Origin: Anaerolineae bacterium
Lineage (GTDB): Bacteria > Chloroflexota > Anaerolineae > CG2-30-64-16
Length of the DNA: 13,613 nucleotides
Assembly (NCBI GenBank): GCA_025454565.1
Contig: JALOOE010000088.1
Location: forward strand, 1-13,613
Direction of reading: 5' to 3'
Position 1 is the first letter of the stretch. Each line of letters opens with the position of its first letter. Made by a program: the position numbers and the translations under genes. The notes below the pieces were generated by a model. The model ran no database searches, was not told the DNA's origin, and saw nothing but the letters and a program-made list of their open reading frames with translations. Shown here one piece after another: positions 1 to 6,295 of this stretch.

Positions 1-2
1 CG

Positions 3-596
3 ATCGGCACAGGGAGGATCGCACTGCCCTTAGCTGCGCAGGGAGTCCAAGTCGACGGCATTGACTTCTCGCCTTCGATGATCGCCAAGTTGCATGCCAA
101 GCCAGGTGGCGCCCAGATCGCAGTCACGTTGGGAAACTTCGCCGATGTCGCACTCCCCGGCGCCTATCGCCTGATATACGTTGTCTTCAATACGCTGTTC
201 AACTTGCTCACGCAGGACGAGCAGGTTCGTTGCTTCGAGAATGTCGCCGCGCATCTCACCGAAGACGGCGTTTTCGTCATCGAGGGCGGGGTGCCGACCG
301 AATTCTGCCGCCTACGCAACAATCAATACGTTGACTTGGAAGCACTTGCCGTCGACAATGTGCGTCTCGACGTGGCTCGATACGATCCCGTCACGCAATT
401 GCTCGAAGAGACCCATGTGACCCTGTCAAGCAGAGGCACGCAGCTCAACCCGATTGTCACGCGATATGCATGGCCAGCCGAACTCGATCTGATGGCGCGT
501 ATCGCGGGGCTGCGCCTGAAGGAACGTTGGGCGAGTTGGAGTCGAGAGCCGCTCACAGCCAGCAGCAGGAATTGCATATCCGTCTACGGTCGTTGA
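3..596 (+). CDS. Class I SAM-dependent methyltransferase, 3' part (5' end outside window)
   Basis: The reading frame is open from the first complete codon at base 3 to the TGA at 594-596, so the gene begins upstream of the window; the ATG at 78 is internal. The first visible residues, IGTGRIALPLAAQG, are the end of motif I (GxGTGR), the glycine-rich SAM-binding loop. VDGIDFSPSMIAKL follows, with the acidic residue that typically binds the ribose of SAM. A stretch NTLFNLLTQDEQVRCFEN and then GVFVIEG match the usual motif after beta-4 and the beta-5 strand of small-molecule methyltransferases. The C-terminal part (about residues 115-195 of the visible portion) is the variable substrate-binding region. 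The substrate cannot be told from sequence. It converges on the transporter operon that ends at 895. Confidence 0.85.
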   Translation: MGTGRIALPLAAQGVQVDGIDFSPSMIAKLHAKPGGAQIAVTLGNFADVALPGAYRLIYVVFNTLFNLLTQDEQVRCFENVAAHLTEDGVFVIEGGVPTEFCRLRNNQYVDLEALAVDNVRLDVARYDPVTQLLEETHVTLSSRGTQLNPIVTRYAWPAELDLMARIAGLRLKERWASWSREPLTASSRNCISVYGR

Positions 597-628
597 GCGG
601 AATTCCCTGCACTGCGGCTCATATCGCG

Positions 629-655
629 CTGGCCGGCCGGAAGACGACCGGCCAG
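629..655. terminator. GC-rich hairpin after the methyltransferase gene, possible terminator
   Basis: An 8-bp perfect inverted repeat, CTGGCCGG (629-636) and CCGGCCAG (648-655), encloses an 11-base loop and starts 33 bases after the methyltransferase stop. No run of T follows on either strand, so it is not a classical intrinsic terminator. Its arm shares the ACCGGCCA core with the tandem repeats just downstream, so it may instead be the outermost member of that repeat cluster. Confidence 0.35.
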
Positions 656-684
656 GTGCTGGTGATCTTCCGGTGGCTCGGTCA

Positions 685-753
685 GGAGACCGGCCACAGC
701 CAAAGCCAGAGACCGGCCACAGCCAAAGCCGGAGACCGGCCACAGCCAAAGGG
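685..753. repeat. Three tandem copies of a 23-bp unit
   Basis: Copies lie at 685-707, 708-730 and 731-753. Each reads (G/A)GAGACCGGCCACAGCC followed by AAAG and two variable bases, with only one or two differences between copies. There are no spacers, so this is not a CRISPR array. The core GAGACCGGCC is exactly inverted as GGCCGGTCTC at 800-809, which would let a transcript fold back over the intervening bases. No open frame of note crosses it. Confidence 0.95.
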
Positions 754-771
754 TGGGATGCGGACGAGTCT

Positions 772-811
772 GCCGCTCGGGCCGGTTGCCTGTCGCTCGG
801 GCCGGTCTCTG
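772..811. repeat. Two tandem copies of a 20-bp unit, partly inverted relative to the 23-bp repeat
   Basis: Copies at 772-791 and 792-811 share G(C/T)CGCTCGGGCCGGT and then diverge. The second copy carries GGCCGGTCTCT (800-810), the reverse complement of AGAGACCGGCC in the second 23-bp copy (708-718). The two repeat families therefore form the two arms of one inverted structure. Confidence 0.8.
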
Positions 812-833
812 ACCGTGCCCGCTTTGGGATAGC

Positions 834-900
834 TCACGGATCACACTGATGAACGCGGATACGATGTCTTGTCTATCCAACCGTGAAATCTGCGTTATCC
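834..900. repeat. Degenerate inverted repeat containing the ATPase stop codon
   Basis: TCACGGATCACACTGATGAACGCGGAT-type sequence (about 834-860) faces a similar element in opposite orientation (about 874-900, read on the minus strand as GGATAACGCAGATTTCACGG). TCACGG at 834-839 and CCGTGA at 881-886 are exact inverted copies. The TAA stop of the transporter ATPase (897-895) lies inside the right half. From memory, sequences of this style are common dispersed intergenic repeats in environmental bacterial genomes; I cannot check copy number here. Confidence 0.4.
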
Positions 901-2445
901 ATGAGTCGCTGAGACACCGGCCATCATCAGGCCGATTTCCTCGACGGTGGCCTCGCCCCGCTGCACGATACCGATGATGTGCCCCTCGTAGATCACCGCG
1001 ATCCGATCGGAGAGGCTGCGGATCTCGTCCAGATCCTCGGAGATAAGCAGGATAGCCGTGCCCGTGGCGCGTTGCTCCAGCAGCCGCTGATGGATGTATT
1101 CGGATGCGCCGATGTCGACCCCGCGTGTGGGCTGCGCGGCGATCAGGATCTTGGGTTTGCGCGAGAGTTCACGCGCCAGGATGAGCTTTTGGATATTGCC
1201 GCCTGACAAATTTTTGATCGGCGTATCCAGGCTGGGAGTTTTGACGGAGAACTGCTTGACGAGATCGGTCGCGTGGGCGGCCATCTTGCGAAAATCCAAG
1301 AAGATGCCGGCGTGCGTGTATGCGGGCGCCGCGTGATCGTGCAGAAAGACGTTCTCTTCGACCGAGAAATCGCGGATGGCGCCGTCGCGCATGCGCTCTT
1401 CCGGCACGTAGGCCAGGCCGGCCTCGATGTGCGCCTTCAGCTCCGTGTGCGTCAGATCTTTGCCGTCGATGGTGATGGTGCCGGTCGTGACCTTACGCAA
1501 CCCCGCCAGACATTGTGCCAGCTCGCGCTGCCCGTTGCCCGAAACACCGGCGAGGCCGACGATTTCCCCGGCGTGCACCTCGATGTCCACCCCGCGCAAC
1601 GCCTCAGTCCCGCGATCGCCTTGCGCGCGCAGTCCTTCGATCTTGAGCCGCGCAGCGCCGGCTTGCAGCGGCTGCGGCGCCAGCGGCTTGACCTCGCGGC
1701 CGACCATCATACTCACCAGGATGTCGCGTGTCGCCTCGCGGCCGGGGATCGTGCCGGCCATGCAGCCGTCTCGCAGCACCGTCACGCGGTCGCTGATCGC
1801 CATGACTTCGTTAAGCTTGTGGGAAATGAAGACGAGGCCATGCCCTTCGCTGACCATATGCTTGAGCGTGGCGAACAGGTCGTCGACCTCTTGAGGCGTC
1901 AGCACGGCAGTCGGCTCGTCCAAAATGATGAAGCTCGCGCCGCGATAGAGCGCTTTGAGAATCTCGACGCGTTGTTGCTCGCCTACCGAGAGCTGCCAGA
2001 CGTAGGCGTCGGATTCCACCTTCAGGCGATAAGCCGCCGACAGCTCTTGCACGCGCGCCGACACCTTGTCCAGATCGAGCACCGGCCCGCGCGAAGATGG
2101 CAGGCCCAGCGCAATATTCTCCGCTACCGTCAGCGTCGGCACCAGCATAAAGTGTTGGTGGATCATACCGATGCCGGAGCGAATCGCGTCGGCAGGGGAA
2201 TGGAACTCGACGCGCTGGCCGTCGATCAGGATCTCGCCTGCGTCGGGCTGGTACATGCCGTACAACTGGCGCATCAAGGTGCTCTTGCCCGCGCCGTTTT
2301 CGCCGAGCAATGCGTGCACCTCGCCGGCTCTCACGTCGAAGCAGACCCGATCATTGGCCAGGACGCCCGGAAAACGCTTGACGATGTCACACATCTCGAC
2401 GCTGGTGATGCGTCGCTGGATTGTGGACGGTGGCGTTGATGGCAT
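895..2445 (-). CDS. BMP-type ABC importer ATPase with two nucleotide-binding domains
   Basis: A double ATPase of about 516 residues that energises uptake through the two permeases encoded upstream in the operon; the size and domain arrangement are those of RbsA/YufO-like proteins. Domain 1 has Walker A GENGAGKST (about residues 48-56), signature LSVGEQQRVEILKAL, Walker B FIILDEPTAVLTPQE and H-loop FISHKL. Domain 2 (from about residue 250) has a degenerate Walker A (GVSGNGQREL, no GKS), signature LSGGNIQKLILAREL, an altered Walker B (ILIAAQPTRGVD) and ISEDLDE in place of the H-loop histidine. That asymmetry is normal in this family, so only domain 1 is expected to hydrolyse ATP efficiently. 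I chose ATG 2445 because AAGG (2457-2454) lies well placed before it; a GTG at 2454 overlaps that site. It is the last gene of the operon, and its TAA lies within a repeat. Confidence 0.93.
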   Translation of the reverse strand: MPSTPPSTIQRRITSVEMCDIVKRFPGVLANDRVCFDVRAGEVHALLGENGAGKSTLMRQLYGMYQPDAGEILIDGQRVEFHSPADAIRSGIGMIHQHFMLVPTLTVAENIALGLPSSRGPVLDLDKVSARVQELSAAYRLKVESDAYVWQLSVGEQQRVEILKALYRGASFIILDEPTAVLTPQEVDDLFATLKHMVSEGHGLVFISHKLNEVMAISDRVTVLRDGCMAGTIPGREATRDILVSMMVGREVKPLAPQPLQAGAARLKIEGLRAQGDRGTEALRGVDIEVHAGEIVGLAGVSGNGQRELAQCLAGLRKVTTGTITIDGKDLTHTELKAHIEAGLAYVPEERMRDGAIRDFSVEENVFLHDHAAPAYTHAGIFLDFRKMAAHATDLVKQFSVKTPSLDTPIKNLSGGNIQKLILARELSRKPKILIAAQPTRGVDIGASEYIHQRLLEQRATGTAILLISEDLDEIRSLSDRIAVIYEGHIIGIVQRGEATVEEIGLMMAGVSATHG

Positions 2446-2453
2446 AGGATTCA

Positions 2454-2457
2454 CCTT
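2454..2457 (-). promoter_or_regulatory. Ribosome binding site deciding the ATPase start
   Basis: On the minus strand AAGGTGAATCCTATG places AAGG/AAGGTG six to eight bases before the ATG at 2445. The competing in-frame GTG at 2454 would start inside this site, so it is unlikely to be used. Confidence 0.55.
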
Positions 2458-2471
2458 GCCGCGGCTAGTTG

Positions 2472-2512
2472 CTGGAAGCTGGCAACTGAAACCAACCAGC
2501 TTCCAGTTGCCA
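2472..2512. repeat. Inverted repeat between the binding-protein and ATPase genes
   Basis: CTGGAAGCTGG (2472-2482) and CCAGCTTCCAG (2496-2506) are an 11-bp perfect inverted repeat with a 13-base loop. An alternative 9-bp stem pairs TGGCAACTG (2480-2488) with CAGTTGCCA (2504-2512). The sequence has a 7-base periodicity (GCTGGAA GCTGGCA ... GCTTCCA GTTGCCA). In the minus-strand mRNA the hairpin begins five bases after the binding-protein stop, so it could protect the upstream message or reduce read-through into the ATPase gene. No T-run follows, which argues against full termination. Confidence 0.8.
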
Positions 2513-2516
2513 ATGA

Positions 2517-3521
2517 TTACGGATTCACCTTGATGCTGCCGCTCTTGATGCCTTCGATGGCCGCGTCGCCGGCCTTCTTGACGTCGTCGGGCAGCTTATA
2601 GCCGGGGTTATAACTGATCTTCAGGCCGCCGTTCTTGAGCTGCAGGACGAATTTCTCGCCGCCCAGCTTACCCTTCTTGCGGTTCTCGATCATCTCCTTC
2701 AAGATGCCGTTCCAGTCATAAACCTGAGAGGCCACAACGAAGTTCTGGCCGAGTGAGGCCTGATCGGCCTGAGTGCCGAACCAGAGCACGTTGCCCTTGT
2801 CCTTGGCTGCGCCGATAGAGCCGACCACCGACTGCGAGGAGCCGGTGAGCGTATCCGCGCCGCTGGCGATGTGTGTCTTAGCCGCTTCGGTCATGAGCGC
2901 CACATCGGAGAAGGAGCCGGTCCAGGTCTTGGAAACCTTGATGTTTTTGTCCACCGACTCGACACCCTGGACGAAGCCGTCGATGTAGGTCTTGGCATCG
3001 CCGACTTCCACCGGGCCGGTCACACCGATCTTCTTGGCCTTGCTGAGCTTGCCGGCCAACACGCCGTTAACATAGCCGCCTTCTTCAGCCGCCGCGGTGT
3101 AGGCGTACACGTTGGGCAGGCCGAAGGTGTTGACGTCGGTGCCCCAGGCGAAGGTCGTCTTCGGGAAGTCCTTGGCGATCTCCTGAATCGAGGAGCCATA
3201 CTGCGAGCCGTGGCCGATGACGATGTCGAAGCCCTGGCTGGCATAGTCGCGAAGGGCCGCGGCGGCGTCGGGCACCTTGAACATGTTCTCTGAATACTTC
3301 AGCTCCATGGCCTTCTCGCCGCCCAACTCTTTTTGGACGCCCTTGAGCGCCTCGAACATGGACTGGCTGAACGCCATGTCCGTTGTCGCGCTCGGCATTA
3401 CGACAGCCACGCGCAGCGGCTTGCCCGCTGCACCGCCGGCAGCCGGCGCGGCAGGCTGAGCGCAGCCGGCGGCCAGCACTGCCATCACCAGTAGCACAAC
3501 CAACCAAGAACGTGTTTTCAT
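2517..3521 (-). CDS. BMP/PnrA-family substrate-binding lipoprotein
   Basis: Extracytoplasmic solute-binding protein of about 334 residues that delivers substrate to the adjacent ABC permeases. The N-terminus MKTRSWLVVLLVMAVLAAGC is a lipoprotein signal peptide with the lipid-anchored cysteine at residue 20, followed by an Ala/Pro/Gly-rich tether. The mature part has the BMP-family pattern: KVPDAAAALRDYASQGFDIV with GHGSQYG, DFPKTTFAWGTDV, AAEEGGYVNGVLAGKLSKA, and GPVEVGDAKTYIDGFVQGV. Family members bind purine nucleosides or related compounds, but the ligand here is not proven. The ATG at 3521 has GGAGG at 3532-3528; the open frame continues 17 codons further upstream without a better site, and that extension would bury the signal peptide. 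It lies third in the operon, unusually after the permeases. Confidence 0.93.
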   Translation of the reverse strand: MKTRSWLVVLLVMAVLAAGCAQPAAPAAGGAAGKPLRVAVVMPSATTDMAFSQSMFEALKGVQKELGGEKAMELKYSENMFKVPDAAAALRDYASQGFDIVIGHGSQYGSSIQEIAKDFPKTTFAWGTDVNTFGLPNVYAYTAAAEEGGYVNGVLAGKLSKAKKIGVTGPVEVGDAKTYIDGFVQGVESVDKNIKVSKTWTGSFSDVALMTEAAKTHIASGADTLTGSSQSVVGSIGAAKDKGNVLWFGTQADQASLGQNFVVASQVYDWNGILKEMIENRKKGKLGGEKFVLQLKNGGLKISYNPGYKLPDDVKKAGDAAIEGIKSGSIKVNP

Positions 3522-3527
3522 GTACAT

Positions 3528-3532
3528 CCTCC
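3528..3532 (-). promoter_or_regulatory. Ribosome binding site deciding the lipoprotein start
   Basis: GGAGG on the minus strand lies six bases before ATG 3521 (the spacer is ATGTAC). It supports a start directly at the signal peptide rather than at the upstream codon at 3572. Confidence 0.75.
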
Positions 3533-3552
3533 AAGAATGTAGTGAAAGGAGA

Positions 3553-4428
3553 TTAGTTTTCGCCCCGTTCAAAGGGCTTGTTCAACGCGGCCGGCTGGCG
3601 AGCGCGGTTTGCCGTGACCGCCAGTGCCACGATGGTCAACAGATAGGGCAGCATGACTGCGATATCCGCAGGGATGCCGATGCCGAGCACCTGCACCCAC
3701 AACTGGATCGCGTTCACCGTGCTGAAGAGCAACGCGCCGGCCAGGATGCCCAGCGGCCGCCACCCACCGAAATAGACCAGCGCCACGGCGATGAAGCCCA
3801 TGCCCGCCGTGAGGTTCTCCTGGAACAGATTGACCAGTGATAGTGAAAGGGATGCGCCGGCAACTCCGGCCAGCGCGGCGCCCAGGCATACATTGAAATA
3901 GCGGTTGCGCAGCACGCTCACACCAAGCGAGTCCGCCGCCGCCGGATTCTGGCCGACCGCCTTGGTCTTCAGGCCGAGGGTCGTCTTGTCAAGGAGCCAC
4001 CAGGCCAACGGGATGGGAATATCGCCCAGCACTGGAATCTTCAGAGGCGGGAAGCCGACGATCGTTTTCACCGTGCCAATGGTGGTCTTGAAGAGCAAGC
4101 TGGAAAGGCCCAGGCCGAACATGAAGAGGCCGATGCCGCTGATGCCCTGTTCGGCTCGCAGGGTAACGCTGATGAACGACATCAGCAGACCCATCAAGAT
4201 GCCCGCGATGACCGCCGCGAGGAGTCCCAGCCACAAGTTGCCGGTGAACAGGGCCACGTAGAAGCCCGCGAATGCGCCGACCAACATGATGCCTTCGACG
4301 CCGAGGTTGACCACCCCAGAGGTTTGAGCGAAACTCTCGCCGATGGCGGCGTACAGGTAAGGCGTCGCCAGACGGATCGCCGATGCCAGGATGCCGACTA
4401 AGACGGTGACGGAAAATATCTCTGACAT
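3553..4428 (-). CDS. BMP-type ABC transporter permease (second, shorter subunit)
   Basis: Integral membrane permease of 291 residues in the BPD_transp_2 (branched-chain amino acid/ribose/BMP permease) family. It has many hydrophobic segments across its whole length. The family hallmark near the N-terminus is AQTSGVVNLGVEGIMLVGAFAGF, which is close to the NIGAEGQ motif of its partner. The loop GLKTKAVGQNPAAADSLGVSV is the cytoplasmic coupling segment that docks on the ATPase. ATG 4428 follows GAGG at 4439-4436, and the stop codon of the upstream permease overlaps this ribosome binding site, leaving four bases between the genes, so the two permeases are probably translationally coupled and made in equal amounts. 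With its partner it forms the heterodimeric channel. Confidence 0.93.
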   Translation of the reverse strand: MSEIFSVTVLVGILASAIRLATPYLYAAIGESFAQTSGVVNLGVEGIMLVGAFAGFYVALFTGNLWLGLLAAVIAGILMGLLMSFISVTLRAEQGISGIGLFMFGLGLSSLLFKTTIGTVKTIVGFPPLKIPVLGDIPIPLAWWLLDKTTLGLKTKAVGQNPAAADSLGVSVLRNRYFNVCLGAALAGVAGASLSLSLVNLFQENLTAGMGFIAVALVYFGGWRPLGILAGALLFSTVNAIQLWVQVLGIGIPADIAVMLPYLLTIVALAVTANRARQPAALNKPFERGEN

Positions 4429-4432
4429 GGCA

Positions 4433-5554
4433 TCACCTCTTCGCGCCGGCGGCTGCGGCCATGCGGCGCTTGGACCACCGGTTTGCGATCCATTGCGAGC
4501 CGATCACGAACAAGACGATCAGTCCGGAGAGCATATCCACGAGCGCTGATGGCACCTGCACGGCCCGCTGCATCTTATCCGCGCCGACCAACAGGCTGCC
4601 GAACAGCCATGATGCGGGAATGACACCCAGCGGGTGGAGGCCGCCAAACAGCGCCGTCACGATACCGGAGAAACCGTAGCCGCTGGTGATCCCTTCGAGG
4701 AGCCGATGTTGCACGCCGATCACCTCAACCACGCCGGCGAGTCCGGCAAAGCCGCCCGCCAACGTCAGCGAGAGCGCTTGGTAGAACGGCACCTTGATGC
4801 CGGCGTAACGCGATGCGTCGGGGTTCAGACCGACGGCGCGAATGCGATAGCCGATGGTGGTGCGCCACAAGAAGATGTAGACCGCGATCGCCAAAAGCAC
4901 GGCGATGATGGCGCCGGAGTGAAGCAGCGTCTGCGGCACCAACCGCGGCAGCCAGACCGCTTCGGGCAGCCGCTCCGATTGGGCGAGGTACGTGCCCGCC
5001 GTGATGCCGGCCGGATCGATCAGCGGCCCGCTGAGCAACAGATTCATCAACTGAAGCGCGATGGCGTTCATCATCACCGTCGTGAGGATTTCGTTGACCT
5101 CCAGACGGGCCTTCAGGATCCCCGGTATGAACCCCCACGCCGCGCCGGCCAGGAAGCCCAAGATGATCGTCGTAGGGATGAGCAGCCAACTGGGCCAGGT
5201 GCGAAATTGCAGCGAGAACCATGTCGCCATCAGCGCACCCAGGATGAGCTGTCCTTCCGCGCCGATGTTGATCACGCTGGCGCGGAACGCGATACAGATG
5301 CCCAGCCCAACGAGCAACAGCGGTGTGGCCTTGACCAGCGATTGGGTGACCCCATATACACTGCCGAAGACCCCAGTGAACATGGTCGAATAGGCTACCA
5401 ACGGGTTGGCGCCCAAGAGGAGGAGCACTACGGCGCCGATCAGAAAAGCGAACAGAAGCGATAGCAGCAATAGTCCGATGCGGAAGGCGGCGTTCACCCA
5501 ATCTATCGATAGCCTGCGGGAACGTGGCAAAGTGTCAGCGCTGGCAACAGACAT
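4433..5554 (-). CDS. BMP-type ABC transporter permease (first, longer subunit)
   Basis: Integral membrane permease of 373 residues, first gene of the operon. The N-terminus carries a short basic cytoplasmic tail, then the transmembrane segment GLLLLSLLFAFLIGAVVLLL and the family signature LGANPLVAYSTMFTG. The conserved RASVINIGAEGQLILGALMA motif and the ATPase-coupling loop GYRIRAVGLNPDASRYAGIKV are both clear. Length and motifs match YufP/NupP-like subunits, which are consistently longer than their partner. The C-terminus ends in a basic tail (NRWSKRRMAAAAGAKR). ATG 5554 has GGAGG about seven bases upstream, and a promoter lies about 60-90 bases upstream. Confidence 0.93.
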   Translation of the reverse strand: MSVASADTLPRSRRLSIDWVNAAFRIGLLLLSLLFAFLIGAVVLLLLGANPLVAYSTMFTGVFGSVYGVTQSLVKATPLLLVGLGICIAFRASVINIGAEGQLILGALMATWFSLQFRTWPSWLLIPTTIILGFLAGAAWGFIPGILKARLEVNEILTTVMMNAIALQLMNLLLSGPLIDPAGITAGTYLAQSERLPEAVWLPRLVPQTLLHSGAIIAVLLAIAVYIFLWRTTIGYRIRAVGLNPDASRYAGIKVPFYQALSLTLAGGFAGLAGVVEVIGVQHRLLEGITSGYGFSGIVTALFGGLHPLGVIPASWLFGSLLVGADKMQRAVQVPSALVDMLSGLIVLFVIGSQWIANRWSKRRMAAAAGAKR

Positions 5555-5587
5555 CGAGATACCTCCGAGGCGCGGGCGAAGAGGTCT

Positions 5588-5600
5588 TTGATCCTATCAA
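5588..5600. promoter_or_regulatory. Short palindrome near the transporter transcription start, candidate operator
   Basis: TTGAT CCT ATCAA is a perfect 5-3-5 palindrome lying just downstream of the predicted start point (about 5606, minus strand) and ahead of the first permease gene. Its position would suit a repressor site for substrate-responsive control. The half sites are short, so chance is a real alternative. Confidence 0.3.
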
Positions 5601-5612
5601 GTGTACGAACGC

Positions 5613-5641
5613 AGGTTAGCATGTCTCGCGAAATCTGTCAA
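5613..5641 (-). promoter_or_regulatory. Promoter of the BMP transporter operon
   Basis: On the minus strand, a perfect -35 TTGACA (5641-5636) is followed by a 17-base spacer and -10 TAACCT (5618-5613), with TG one base ahead of the -10 (extended -10). Transcription would begin near 5606, giving an untranslated leader of about 50 bases before ATG 5554. The stretch from 5642 to 5814 between this promoter and the tRNA terminator contains no gene that I can support. Confidence 0.7.
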
Positions 5642-5810
5642 AGCCTATGCGCGGCAAAAGCAATATTACGCACATGCAGGCCCAACTCTGCGGTATACTT
5701 TGGCCGGTTTAGAAGACTCATCATGGGGTTTGGACAAAACATAAGATTGATTCCGTTTGCGGGGACGCGATGATGGCTGCGAATAATTGAAACTTTGAAT
5801 ACACCCACAT

Positions 5811-5842
5811 GAAACGACCGCTAGAGGAAACCTCAGCGGTCG
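5811..5842 (-). terminator. Terminator of the tRNA cluster
   Basis: Read on the minus strand, CGACCGCT GAGG TTT CCTC T AGCGGTCG folds into a 12-bp stem with one bulged T and a three-base loop (5842-5815), followed by TTT (5814-5812). It lies 50 bases past the last tRNA and before the promoter of the next operon. The T-run is short, but the stem is strong. Confidence 0.7.
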
Positions 5843-5891
5843 AACAACGCTATGGTGCGGAAGTAACGACGAGGTACGCAACGTGGAAATA

Positions 5892-5964
5892 TGGGTCCCC
5901 CGGGATTCGAACCCGGGACCAACCAGTTATGAGCCGGCCGCTCTAACCGCTGAGCTAGGGACCC
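5892..5964 (-). tRNA. tRNA with CAU anticodon (elongator tRNA-Met or tRNA-Ile2)
   Basis: A 73-base cloverleaf on the minus strand. The acceptor stem is GGGTCCC (5964-5958) with GGGACCC (5899-5893), followed by T8 A9. The D stem is GCTC/GAGC, the anticodon loop CTCATAA has anticodon CAT, and the T arm is CCGGG TTCGAAT CCCGG with discriminator A (5892). The anticodon stem GCCGG/CTGGT contains wobble pairs and lacks the three G-C pairs of initiator tRNA, so this is not tRNA-fMet. CAU may be kept as Met or modified by TilS to lysidine to read AUA (Ile2); I cannot decide from sequence. CCA is not encoded. It is last in the three-tRNA transcript. Confidence 0.93.
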
Positions 5965-5973
5965 ACAACCAGG

Positions 5974-6045
5974 AGCGGGTGATGGGATTCGGACCCACGA
6001 CATTCTGCTTGGAAGGCAGACGCTCTACCCCTGAGCTACACCCGC
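5974..6045 (-). tRNA. tRNA-Gly (UCC anticodon)
   Basis: A 72-base cloverleaf on the minus strand. The acceptor stem is GCGGGTG (6045-6039) with CACCCGC, followed by T8 A9. The D arm is GCTC AGGGGTA GAGC, the anticodon arm TCTGC CTTCCAA GCAGA has anticodon TCC, and the discriminator is T (5974), as is normal for glycine tRNAs. The T arm is GTGGG TCCGAAT CCCAT: position 55, almost always U, is C here. CCA is not encoded (CCT follows). It is the middle gene of the cluster. Confidence 0.94.
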
Positions 6046-6050
6046 ACCAG

Positions 6051-6125
6051 TCGGGGCGCGGAGATTTGAACTCCGGACCTCTTGAACCCAAATCAAGCGC
6101 GCTAACCGGGCTGCGCTACGCCCCG
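6051..6125 (-). tRNA. tRNA-Pro (UGG anticodon)
   Basis: A 75-base cloverleaf on the minus strand. The acceptor stem CGGGGCG (6125-6119) pairs perfectly with CGCCCCG (6058-6052) and is followed by T8 A9 and the discriminator A (6051) typical of bacterial proline tRNA. The anticodon arm is CTTGA TTTGGGT TCAAG with anticodon TGG. The T arm is CGGAG TTCAAAT CTCCG. CCA is not encoded. It is the first gene of the cluster, with its 5' end only about four bases from the predicted transcription start. Confidence 0.94.
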
Positions 6126-6135
6126 AACTAGGTCC

Positions 6136-6164
6136 AGTATAACCGAAAGCGGTTGCGGCGTCAA
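6136..6164 (-). promoter_or_regulatory. Promoter of the tRNA cluster
   Basis: On the minus strand, -35 TTGACG (6164-6159), a 17-base spacer and -10 TATACT (6141-6136) are close to the sigma-70 consensus. The start point would be near 6129, four bases before tRNA-Pro, giving a nearly leaderless stable-RNA transcript. Confidence 0.8.
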
Positions 6165-6204
6165 AGACGACGCACAACGCTAAATCCACAAGGTTCTCGC
6201 AATA

Positions 6205-6260
6205 GCCCGGCGCCGCAACCCACCGCATTCCACATCGGCGAACCGCTTGCAGCGCCGGGC
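6205..6260. repeat. Long-loop inverted repeat after the lipoprotein gene
   Basis: GCCCGGCGC (6205-6213) and GCGCCGGGC (6252-6260) are perfect 9-bp inverted arms 38 bases apart, between the DUF5107 gene stop and the tRNA promoter. It may help end transcription of the lipoprotein gene, but there is no T-run on the minus strand. The rest of 6126-6295 holds only the tRNA promoter. Confidence 0.4.
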
Positions 6261-6295
6261 GGCGGCCTGCGGTGTCAAAGATGCGAAACGGTGCA

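Noticed and set aside
685..811. Possible CRISPR array
   Set aside because: Units are directly adjacent without unique spacers and there are no cas genes.
1273..2439. 388-residue open frame on the plus strand
   Set aside because: Antisense of the transporter ATPase, whose Walker motifs fix the true frame; the plus product is His/Arg/Asp-rich without domains.
4634..5464. 276-residue open frame on the plus strand
   Set aside because: Antisense of the first permease; composition is a shadow of hydrophobic codons and no start signal is evident.
5588..5773. 61-residue plus-strand frame upstream of the transporter
   Set aside because: It overlaps the minus-strand promoter, has no ribosome binding site and no recognisable features.
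5883..6131. 82-residue open frame across the tRNA genes
   Set aside because: It runs antisense through three complete tRNA genes, so it is not a protein gene.
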